Part shown: one piece after another, positions 1 to 5,960 of the stretch | How the letters are laid out: each line of letters starts with the position of its first letter | How positions within the stretch are numbered: the stretch's first letter is position 1 | Assembly (NCBI GenBank): GCA_038217425.1 | Contig: JBBQPM010000255.1 | Coordinates: forward strand, 1-8,086 | Length of the DNA stretch: 8,086 nucleotides | Direction: 5' to 3' | Source of the DNA: JAIEPT01 sp038217425 | Lineage (GTDB): Bacteria > Planctomycetota > Planctomycetia > Gemmatales > Gemmataceae | Translations under genes and position numbers: made by a program | Notes under the pieces: model-generated | Seen by the model: the letters and a program-made list of their open reading frames with translations, nothing else | Database searches by the model: none | What the model was told of the DNA's origin: nothing

Positions 1-525
1 GGTCACGTCTTTCCACGGGTTGCGCTGCGCTCCACCCGTGGCTACAACCCTTTGCCCCATCCGGGGCAAGATCGTGTTTCGCCCCGGATGGGGCGGCGGA
101 AGGTAGCCACGGGTGGAGCGCAGCGCAACCCGTGGTTGCACGAGGAAATTCGACTGCCCCGCAGGGGCAGAGCAGACAACGTCCATGTCGCACCGGATTC
201 CTTCGCTCCTGGGGAGCGATCGGGCGGTCACGTCTTTCCACGGGTTGCGCTGCGCTCCACCCGTGGCTACAACCCTTTGCCCCATCCGGGGCAAGATCGG
301 GTTTCGCCCCGGCTGGGGCGGCGGATGGTAGCCACGGGTGGAGCGCCGCGCAACCCGTGGTTGCACGAGGAAATTCGACTGCCCCGGCAGGTGCAGAGCA
401 GACTACGTCCATGCCGCACCGGTTTCCTTCGCTCCTCCGGAGCGATCGCGTGGTCACGTCTTTCCACGGGTTGCGCTGCGCTCCACCCGTGGCTACAACC
501 CTTTGCCCCATCCGGGGCAAGATCG
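1..525. repeat. Tandem array of a ~225-bp hairpin-rich unit
   Basis: About 2.3 copies of one unit, starting at 1, 226 and 452; the second is one base longer, by an insertion near 385. Each unit holds, in order, a 29-bp imperfect palindrome (13-41, 238-266, 464-492; ends CCACGGGT and ACCCGTGG), a GCCCC-ATCC-GGGGC hairpin (54-67, 279-292, 505-518), its reverse complement (81-94, and a variant at 306-319), the reverse complement of the 29-bp element (107-135, 332-360), a third GCCCC/GGGGC hairpin (156-168, degenerate at 381-394) and a CGCTCC/GGAGCG hairpin (204-218, 430-444). All six frames carry accidental open frames here, which I read as non-coding. The array begins outside the window and ends about 50 bp beyond the stop of the minus-strand gene at 574. 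Function unknown; a structured intergenic repeat family seems likeliest. Confidence 0.9.
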
Positions 526-573
526 TGACGTTTCTGTGCCGGTGTCAACCGCCTGGCGGCGCGACTTCATTCG

Positions 574-1704
574 CTACCGTACCAGAATATCGGGCCGAAC
601 GTAGTCCTGCCCCTGGATGCGGATGCGCTTGAGGGGCCAGGCCTCCGGCGGCGTCACCACCTTGGCCCCCTCTTCCGAGATCAGAAACGTGTCGCAACTC
701 ATCGCGGCGCCCACCAGGGCGGTCCACACCACCGCCTCGTGCGCCTGAAATAACTCCTCCGTCCGCGGCGTGATCGGCGCCTCCACCGGATCCCGGCCGA
801 TCAGCTTCCCCTGAGGCGCCTGGTAGAACTCGTGCTCCACCCCGACGAACTCGTAGATGCGCTTGCCCCCCGCCAGCACCAGTTTCGGGATCGCATCGGG
901 CCAAGTCGCCGCCATGTACGTCGCCGACACCTTGCACGCGGCGTCGTGTTCCTTGCGGATCTGCGCCTCGGGTCCGCCGAAGTGGACCGCCCGGCTCGCT
1001 TCCACGCACACGCCGTACTTCCGGGCGACGCACGTCAGCACGCAGTAATTCTTCACCGCCACCGACGTGTACGACCCCTGACGATAGAGCCGCAACCGGC
1101 CCTCCGCCGACACTGCGATCATCACCGGTTGGGCGCCGCGATGCAGCAGGCGGTGACTGATCTGCCCCGCGATCTCACGCTCCGTTTCGCCCGGCATCAG
1201 CGTTCGGCCCGTCGCCTCGAGCGCGTGGCTCACGATTTGCCCGACCGTGCGCAGGCAGGCGCGCTCGTACTCCGTGTGCACGCGCCGCGCCCGCTTCAGC
1301 CGATCGCCCACGATCGGCGCCTCGCCGAAGGGGACGTCGCAGCAGACCGATTTGCCGTCGAGAAAGGATTCCAGGAACGCCTGCCGACCGACATGCCAGG
1401 GCCATTCTTTGAGCTGAAAGCCCAGGCCGTCGATCTCCTCGTCGAACAGCCGTTGCGTGTCGACGTTGCTGCACAGGAGCCAGCGATTCTCGGCCGTGAA
1501 GTACAGGGCAGGCATGGCGTCGGCGCCCAGCACGCCGCGCGCGGAACCGCCGGCGGTCAGCCAGGAGAAGTGATCGGGATGCAGAACCAGCAGTCCCTCG
1601 CAACCGATCTCGTCCAGGAGACCGGCGACGAACGCCTGTTTGGCGCCTAGCTCTTGCCGACGGTCGGCGTTGGGCGACGGTTCCGCGGTTACAGGATTGT
1701 TCAT
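574..1704 (-). CDS. M24 (pita-bread fold) peptidase-like protein, probably non-catalytic
   Basis: A 376-residue protein resembling the Xaa-Pro aminopeptidase/creatinase family. The N-terminal part (about 20-145) looks like the creatinase N-domain, and the rest follows the M24 core: the TLMPGETEREIAG helix (168-180), the strand pair near 217-243, a segment ending in VEAP (307-310) and SCDTFLISEEG (336-346), which matches the usual 'EDTVLVTEDG' close. In active members two Asp, one His and two Glu bind two metal ions. By eye these fall on Cys225, Glu235, Lys300, an unplaced position and Cys337, so the site looks lost. It may be a binding or scaffold protein, or the true substrate chemistry may differ. 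I chose the ATG at 1704. A TTG at 1773 would extend the frame by 23 residues, but those would be coded by the inverted repeat at 1738-1841. No clear Shine-Dalgarno precedes the ATG. Confidence 0.75.
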   Translation of the reverse strand: MNNPVTAEPSPNADRRQELGAKQAFVAGLLDEIGCEGLLVLHPDHFSWLTAGGSARGVLGADAMPALYFTAENRWLLCSNVDTQRLFDEEIDGLGFQLKEWPWHVGRQAFLESFLDGKSVCCDVPFGEAPIVGDRLKRARRVHTEYERACLRTVGQIVSHALEATGRTLMPGETEREIAGQISHRLLHRGAQPVMIAVSAEGRLRLYRQGSYTSVAVKNYCVLTCVARKYGVCVEASRAVHFGGPEAQIRKEHDAACKVSATYMAATWPDAIPKLVLAGGKRIYEFVGVEHEFYQAPQGKLIGRDPVEAPITPRTEELFQAHEAVVWTALVGAAMSCDTFLISEEGAKVVTPPEAWPLKRIRIQGQDYVRPDILVR

Positions 1705-1737
1705 AGGGATACTTGGGACGCGAGCAATAAATAAAAT

Positions 1738-1841
1738 GAGCCGCAGAGAGCACAGAGGACACGGAGAATGCAAAAGCCGGGCGAAGATGTTATTGGCAAT
1801 CCGCCTTTTTTCCTCTGTGCTCTCTGTGTTCTCTGTGGCTC
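1738..1841. repeat. Imperfect inverted repeat with ~30-bp purine-rich arms
   Basis: The left arm (1738-1767) reads GAGCCGCAGAGAGCACAGAG and onward. The right arm (1811-1841) read on the minus strand gives GAGCCACAGAGAACACAGAG and onward. The arms agree at most positions, and the differences are A/G exchanges. Each arm is itself a run of a CACAGAG-like word. The repeat sits in the 167-bp spacer between two minus-strand genes, after the stop of the carbonic anhydrase homologue and before the start of the M24 homologue. It could fold into a long hairpin, stop or slow transcription, or be a dispersed genome repeat. Similar CACAGAGAGCACAGAGG words recur between genes in several bacterial groups, to my knowledge. 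Confidence 0.75.
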
Positions 1842-1871
1842 GTCTTGTATGCCTTATTTTCGCTCAGGATC

Positions 1872-2390
1872 TTACTTGGCAAGCCAGGGAGGCGGAAACT
1901 CGCCCGCGGCGTAACGCTGCGCCAGCTCGAAGTAACTTCGACAAATCCGCCTCGTCCGCTCCAATTCCTCTGCCGTGATTTCCCGAACCACCTTCCCTGG
2001 GATTCCCATCACCACCGAACGCGGCGGAATCCGCTTCCCCTCCGTCACCACCGAGCCCGCGGCGATCAAGCATTCCGCGCCGATGTCGGTCCCCGAAAGG
2101 ACGCGGGCGCCCATCGCCACCAGCGTGTCGCGCCCGATTCGGCTGCCGTGCAAGATCGCGCCATGCCCGGCCACGACGCCCTCTTCGAGCGTTAGCGGCA
2201 CGCCGAAATCGGTATGCACGATGCAGCCGTCTTGCAGATTGACGCGGGGCCCCAGCGTGATGCGCGCCAGGTCGCCGCGGATGACGGTCTGAAACCAGAG
2301 ATTGACGCCGGGTCCAAGAACGACGTCGCCGGTGACGATGACGCCCTGGGCCACGTAGACGTCGCCGATCTGCTGCATGAGCGGAGTCAT
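1872..2390 (-). CDS. Gamma-class carbonic anhydrase family protein (left-handed beta-helix)
   Basis: A 172-residue hexapeptide-repeat protein of the YrdA/PaaY/CaiE type. Family members are trimers of left-handed beta-helices with a metal between subunits; some hydrate CO2 and others have no shown activity. The three metal histidines are at 59 (IVHTD), 76 (AGHGA) and 81 (ILHGS), with the usual spacing. The Arg38-Gly-Asp40 and Gln53-Asp54 residues that build the active site are also present, so this copy looks competent. The C-terminus (about 139-163) is the usual long helix, followed by a Pro-rich tail. I chose the ATG at 2390 because GGAAAGG lies six bases upstream and gives a normal family length. 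ATG at 2414 would add eight residues and leave only 14 bp to the divergent arginase-like gene. Confidence 0.88.
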   Translation of the reverse strand: MTPLMQQIGDVYVAQGVIVTGDVVLGPGVNLWFQTVIRGDLARITLGPRVNLQDGCIVHTDFGVPLTLEEGVVAGHGAILHGSRIGRDTLVAMGARVLSGTDIGAECLIAAGSVVTEGKRIPPRSVVMGIPGKVVREITAEELERTRRICRSYFELAQRYAAGEFPPPWLAK

Positions 2391-2396
2391 GGGCTG

Positions 2397-2403
2397 CCTT
2401 TCC
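2397..2403 (-). promoter_or_regulatory. Ribosome binding site deciding the carbonic anhydrase start
   Basis: On the minus strand GGAAAGG stands six bases before the ATG at 2390. The upstream ATG at 2414 has no comparable purine run. This is why the shorter reading was preferred. Confidence 0.5.
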
Positions 2404-2428
2404 GTTCTCGTCATGGTATCATCCGAGC

Positions 2429-3250
2429 ATGAAAACGCATATCGTCGTCTTCCCATTCGAACTGTTCGGCCATCCCGGTACGCGTCAGGGCGCCGAGCTG
2501 CTGGCGGAGGCGCTGGGGGAAATGCTCGAGGAACAGCGCCGCGAGAAAGTGCCGAGCCGAGGGAAAGCCTATGCGGGTCAGGTTCGGCTTGCGGAGATCC
2601 AGCTCGAATGCCTCGAGGATTATCAACACTGGCGAAGGGACGCGCGGGAAGCGATTGCCGAGAAGTTGGGCCGGGAGTTGCTCGTCTGGATCACCGGCAA
2701 TCACCTCGGCGCCCTGCCGCTCTACGATGAGTTGGCGCAAGATCCCGAGGGGACGCTCGTCGTGCACTTCGACGCCCATCTCGACATTTATCATCTCTCC
2801 GGCTGCACGGCGGAGCTGTCGCACGGCAACTTCCTACGGCACGTCGACGGCCGGCTGCCGACCGTCGCGCACGTCGGGCATCGCGATTTGTTCTTGCGAA
2901 AGAAAGACGCGGCTCCGTTCTTTCCGCATCTCTTCTCCGCCGTCGACGTCGCCCTGCGCCCAGAGGGCGTGTTGGCGGAATTGACGCGCCTGGCAGCGAC
3001 CGCGAAGCGTCTCGTCATCGACGTCGATTGCGACGTCTTCGATCCCACGGCCTTCCCCGCCGTCGCGCATCCGCAGCCGATGGGGATTTCGTTCGCGTTC
3101 TTCCTGCAGTGCCTCCACGCGATCGGCATCGAGCGGATCGAGGCGCTGGCGCTCTCGGAATTCGATCCGGCGCACGATCGGCGCGACCAGAGTTTAGCCT
3201 GGCTCCTGTGGCTCCTCGAGCATCTGCTGCTACGCCGTTACGAACGCTGA
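2429..3250 (+). CDS. Arginase/agmatinase (ureohydrolase) family protein
   Basis: A 273-residue protein with the full dinuclear manganese site of the ureohydrolase fold: His92 (ITGNH), Asp115, His117 and Asp119 (FDAHLD), and Asp200 and Asp202 (DVDCDVFDP). Glu244 in SEFDP matches the substrate-guanidinium Glu of arginase. The family hydrolyses guanidino groups to urea, or formimino groups to formamide. The substrate here cannot be read: the loop after the second motif is SHGNFLRH (131-138), not a signature I can assign to arginase, agmatinase or formimidoylglutamase, so I give no symbol. The first ~85 residues are less typical, with a charged helix at about 22-45. There is no signal peptide, so it is likely cytosolic. 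The gene is divergent from the carbonic anhydrase homologue with 38 bp between starts, and its promoter must overlap that gene or its leader. The Shine-Dalgarno is weak. Confidence 0.85.
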   Translation: MKTHIVVFPFELFGHPGTRQGAELLAEALGEMLEEQRREKVPSRGKAYAGQVRLAEIQLECLEDYQHWRRDAREAIAEKLGRELLVWITGNHLGALPLYDELAQDPEGTLVVHFDAHLDIYHLSGCTAELSHGNFLRHVDGRLPTVAHVGHRDLFLRKKDAAPFFPHLFSAVDVALRPEGVLAELTRLAATAKRLVIDVDCDVFDPTAFPAVAHPQPMGISFAFFLQCLHAIGIERIEALALSEFDPAHDRRDQSLAWLLWLLEHLLLRRYER

Positions 3251-3282
3251 CGGATTTTTCGAGCCACGATCCACCGATTATC

Positions 3283-3496
3283 GCCCCGGATGGGGCGACG
3301 GAATGTAGCCACGGGTGGAGCGCAGCGCAACCCGTGGTTGTACGAAGAAAATTAGGCTGCCCCGGTAGGGGCAGAGAAGACAACGACCCTACCGAATAAG
3401 GTTCCCTTCGCTCCTCCAGAGCGATTCCTTCGCCCCCCTTTCCACGGGTTGCGCTGCGCTCCACCCGTGGCTACCTCCCTCAGCCCCATCCGGGGC
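3283..3496. repeat. Single copy of the hairpin unit, phase-shifted
   Basis: The same elements as in the 1-525 array appear in the same cyclic order but starting mid-unit: GCCCC-GGAT-GGGGC (3283-3296), the 29-bp element in its CCACGGGTGG form (3309-3337), GCCCC-GGTA-GGGGC (3359-3372), CGCTC-CTCCA-GAGCG (3409-3423), the 29-bp element in the other orientation (3442-3470) and GCCCC-ATCC-GGGGC (3483-3496). The outer parts are reverse complements, so the block is one large inverted repeat with arms of about 55 bp. It follows the arginase-like stop by 32 bp. Sequence between the hairpins has drifted much more than the stems have. Confidence 0.88.
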
Positions 3497-3586
3497 TAGA
3501 TTGGCTGGTCACTGGGCTCGTGTCAATACGCGAAAGGTAATCGGCCCTGGGCATTTCGTTCAGCAAACGATGCTCGCCGAATCTTC

Positions 3587-3615
3587 TTGCAATTCCACGA
3601 GGAGTCGACTAAATT
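3587..3615 (+). promoter_or_regulatory. Weak sigma70-like promoter candidate
   Basis: TTGCAA (3587-3592) and TAAATT (3610-3615) are 17 bp apart in a locally AT-rich stretch, about 75 bp before the start of the secreted protein gene. Each box matches the consensus at four of six positions. This is the best candidate I see in the 438-bp gap at 3251-3688, whose remainder is mostly the hairpin repeat. Confidence 0.25.
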
Positions 3616-3677
3616 CTAACGAGTCGCCTCTATTAAATTCAACTTCATCCCGTTGGGCGACAGCACGTTCCTGTATC

Positions 3678-3682
3678 GGAGG
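3678..3682 (+). promoter_or_regulatory. Strong ribosome binding site fixing the start of the secreted protein
   Basis: GGAGG ends six bases before the ATG at 3689. An in-frame ATG at 3653 lacks such a site and would put twelve polar residues ahead of the signal peptide. Confidence 0.75.
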
Positions 3683-3688
3683 TCGTCC

Positions 3689-5626
3689 ATGGCTGCGTTA
3701 TGCAATGTGAGAATTGGTTGGTTGGCAGTAGGGTGCTTAGCTGCCCTTTTCGCCGTGGACCCGGCATCGACCTGGGGCCAAAAGAAACCCGGAGGCGGCG
3801 CACCCCCGCAACGCACGCCCGTTCAACGCTTCGACACGGCACAGAAGCCCCAAAAATTAGGCCAGTCGGCTCCTGGCATCCCTACCGGGCCAAGGCTCGG
3901 CCAATCAACCCCAGGTATCGTCGTACCTCAAAGGCCCAATTTCCCTTCCGCTCCTGCTCAACCGCCTAGAATTAATTTCACCCCTTCCTTCAATCCCCTT
4001 CCCGGCCCGGGCGCCGGAACCAACTTTCGGCCGCAAAACAACTTCGTTCCCTCCGGCAACGTCGTCGTGCCGGGGAACAACGTTCCCACCTTCAGGCCGA
4101 ACCCCACGTTCGTACCGGGAAGCCCCGCCAACACTGTCCCCAGCAACACCGTCCCGGGGCTGAACCTGACCAACAACACGCCTATTCCGCCGGTGCGAGC
4201 GAACGAGATCGACATCCCCGTCGAACCGATGGGGAATGAAGTCAGCGACCAGGTCTATTTTCGTTTCACTGAGGAGCAGCAAAACGAACTGTTAGAGGAT
4301 ATGCGCAAGGCGGAACAGGACCAGGCGGCGTCGTTCGACGGAATGTTTCAGAATATCGTCTTTACCGACCCCGCCACGCGGGCCAAGTTCAAAGACGCGC
4401 TCGCTCAGGTTGACCCTGACCGAGCCGACGCAATTGATCAAACGCTCCAAAAGATGCCCATCGATTTGACGAAGTTAAAGGAACAGCTGCAAGGCATGCC
4501 TGATGCCGGTAACCCGGCTGGAATCAGACGCGACGCGGCGATCATGGATATCGCCAAACTCACCAACTCCTCCAACGACTACAAAAAGGCGGTGGCGGAC
4601 GGGGCTTCTTCTGCCGACATTCTGACGAAGGCCGAACAGGTTAGGAGTGATTACCAGATCGCGCAGGCCCGGGCATCCATCACGGGCGGTTCCGCCGCAT
4701 TCAACGACACCCTAAATAAAAATTTGGATCAGCAGGTAAACTTGGCCAAAATGCGTGAAAAATTCAAGGACTCCCTGCAAATCTCCAACGCAAACAATGG
4801 CGGAGCTGCCATCCCTTCGCTGATCGACGCCGGCAACAGCGTGGTCGGCCCCGGACAAACCCTCCTGGTCAATTCCCCCCATCTCGAAAGCGAAGTGGTC
4901 GTCGTGCTCAGCCCCGACACCGTCGTCCAGGGCGTCGGCAACGCTGGCGCCTTCGCGATGTCCGTCGAAGACCGCCCCAACCTCGCCGGCATTCCCTTCA
5001 TTCCCGGCAAACCGTTGCCCGTCACCGACCCCGCCAACGTGGTCACCTCGGGCATCGTCCTGCTCAACCCCGAGGACACGGGCGGCGCGATCTCTTACTC
5101 TCTCAACGGGGAATCCTGCTCGATGGAACCTGGCTACTCCCAAAACCTCGGGGCAGGCAAAACCTGGCTTCTCGAGTTCGACCGTGGCAACGGCGCCGAC
5201 CAGGCTCGTTACGAACTCAAAGGCGACGCCACCTACGAGTTCGGCATCGACCCCGCCAAGAAGGCCTGGGACATCTGGAAAAAGACTTACAAGGTCACCC
5301 TCGACAATTCGCGCAACGGCAAGGACTTTCACCTCGTGTTTAACGGCGAACAGATGACCGTCCGCGCCAAAAAGGGGTTGCAGCTCGAGTCGACCTTCCC
5401 GATCGTCGCGACTTTCGACCAGGGCAAAGGAGGACCTGCGGCCGTCCGACGACTGACGTCCGGCGCCTACCAAGTCGGCGTTACCCGGACTGGCCTCGAC
5501 ATCTTCCCGCCCCGCACGTCGGCGACAGCCGCGGCGGCGCCGCCAGCACCGACGCCGGCGCCGGCACCGGTGAAGAGCAGCGACTCCAAGGACGACAGCG
5601 GCAGGCCCAGCCTATTCGGGGACTAA
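3689..5626 (+). CDS. Large exported protein with a duplicated C-terminal beta domain, function unknown
   Basis: A 645-residue protein I do not recognise by name. Residues 1-31 form a signal peptide (hydrophobic core IGWLAVGCLAALFAV, likely cut after ASTWGQ). Residues 32-175 are low-complexity and rich in Pro, Asn and Gly, with a twice-occurring LGQSxPGI motif and VPGNN/VPSNT-type words, suggesting an extended or surface-exposed linker. Residues about 190-370 are charged and helical. Residues about 455-605 hold two tandem copies of one beta-rich domain. In each, an NGE turn (473-475 and 552-554) is followed by (L/A)xFDxGxG (about 496-502 and 575-581) and a (G/S)xxYxxG strand. The tail (608-645) is a Pro-Ala linker ending PSLFGD. 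No catalytic motif is visible. The gene has its own strong ribosome site and a terminator 27 bp after the stop, so it is probably monocistronic. A cell-envelope or extracellular role is inferred from export alone. Confidence 0.85.
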   Translation: MAALCNVRIGWLAVGCLAALFAVDPASTWGQKKPGGGAPPQRTPVQRFDTAQKPQKLGQSAPGIPTGPRLGQSTPGIVVPQRPNFPSAPAQPPRINFTPSFNPLPGPGAGTNFRPQNNFVPSGNVVVPGNNVPTFRPNPTFVPGSPANTVPSNTVPGLNLTNNTPIPPVRANEIDIPVEPMGNEVSDQVYFRFTEEQQNELLEDMRKAEQDQAASFDGMFQNIVFTDPATRAKFKDALAQVDPDRADAIDQTLQKMPIDLTKLKEQLQGMPDAGNPAGIRRDAAIMDIAKLTNSSNDYKKAVADGASSADILTKAEQVRSDYQIAQARASITGGSAAFNDTLNKNLDQQVNLAKMREKFKDSLQISNANNGGAAIPSLIDAGNSVVGPGQTLLVNSPHLESEVVVVLSPDTVVQGVGNAGAFAMSVEDRPNLAGIPFIPGKPLPVTDPANVVTSGIVLLNPEDTGGAISYSLNGESCSMEPGYSQNLGAGKTWLLEFDRGNGADQARYELKGDATYEFGIDPAKKAWDIWKKTYKVTLDNSRNGKDFHLVFNGEQMTVRAKKGLQLESTFPIVATFDQGKGGPAAVRRLTSGAYQVGVTRTGLDIFPPRTSATAAAAPPAPTPAPAPVKSSDSKDDSGRPSLFGD

Positions 5627-5652
5627 GATTTATTCCTAGTGATGACGTTGGG

Positions 5653-5689
5653 GAGTCCCGCCGAAGCGAGCCTCGGCGGGGCTCTTTTT
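5653..5689 (+). terminator. Intrinsic terminator after the secreted protein gene
   Basis: A 12-bp stem pairs GAGTCCCGCCGA (5653-5664) with TCGGCGGGGCTC (5673-5684), with one G-U wobble and an 8-base loop. TTTTT follows at once (5685-5689). It lies 27 bp after the stop at 5626 and is a textbook rho-independent terminator. Confidence 0.92.
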
Positions 5690-5750
5690 GCGCGCCCGTG
5701 GAGACGTAAGGTATGTGCAGCAAACATTTCGTTCGAACGGCGAATTGCGG

Positions 5751-5778
5751 TTGTACTCTCGAGAATTTTCGGTAAAAT
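5751..5778 (+). promoter_or_regulatory. Sigma70-like promoter candidate
   Basis: TTGTAC (5751-5756) and TAAAAT (5773-5778) are separated by 16 bp, the latter matching the -10 consensus at five of six positions. Transcription would start near 5785. It is downstream of the first terminator and upstream of the second, so it could drive a short RNA or the leader of the kinase operon. Confidence 0.4.
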
Positions 5779-5784
5779 TACGGA

Positions 5785-5892
5785 TGGCAACGACATTTTG
5801 ACGGTTTCATTGAGCGGCTGCCCAGCGGCGTCTCATCCAGAAAAGCCGAGGTCGTGGGATCCTTTCGCGGGTTCCACGACGTCGGCTTTTTT
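5785..5892 (+). ncRNA. Candidate ~108-nt small RNA or attenuated leader
   Basis: The interval is bounded by a promoter-like sequence and a strong terminator and holds no credible gene. The only short frame is a five-codon ATG...TGA at 5784-5801. Two readings are possible: a free small RNA, or a leader whose terminator is conditionally bypassed to express the kinase-regulator pair at 5961. I see no known RNA family signature. The span is a prediction from its flanking signals, not from conserved structure. Confidence 0.35.
5845..5892 (+). terminator. Second intrinsic terminator, upstream of the kinase gene
   Basis: GCCGAGGTCGTGG (5845-5857) pairs with CCACGACGTCGGC (5874-5886), 12 of 13 positions matched, around a 16-base loop, followed by six T (5887-5892). 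It sits 68 bp before the kinase start and about 200 bp past the terminator that closes the preceding gene, so it must end some other transcript. Confidence 0.88.
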
Positions 5893-5960
5893 GTTGTCAA
5901 GGAAAAGCACCTTACCGAAACCGCCCATCTTCTTGCCACTGTCCCGGGAGTAATGCAGCT

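Noticed and set aside
1..525. CRISPR array
   Set aside because: The period is 225 bp, the unit is conserved along nearly its whole length, there are no unique spacers and no cas genes are nearby.
52..632. Several overlapping open frames on both strands with repeated VATGGAQRNPWL-like peptides
   Set aside because: They are translations of the palindromic repeat unit in every frame, with no ribosome site and no recognisable domain.
832..1650. 272-codon open frame on the plus strand
   Set aside because: It lies antisense within the M24-like gene; its composition is Arg/His-rich as expected of a GC-rich shadow, and it has no family motif.
1705..1773. Longer N-terminus for the M24-like protein from a TTG at 1773
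   Set aside because: The extra residues would be coded by the inverted repeat and there is no ribosome site at the TTG.
3015..3464. Minus-strand open frame across the arginase-like 3' end and the repeat
   Set aside because: It joins an antisense shadow to repeat translation; no independent support.
3653..3688. Upstream ATG start for the secreted protein
   Set aside because: It has no ribosome site, and the signal peptide begins correctly at 3689 behind GGAGG.
4712..5473. 253-codon open frame on the minus strand
   Set aside because: Antisense to the secreted protein, whose signal peptide, ribosome site and duplicated domain make the plus strand the real reading.
5639..5953. 104-codon open frame between the terminators
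   Set aside because: It runs through both terminator hairpins, has no ribosome site and no recognisable protein features.
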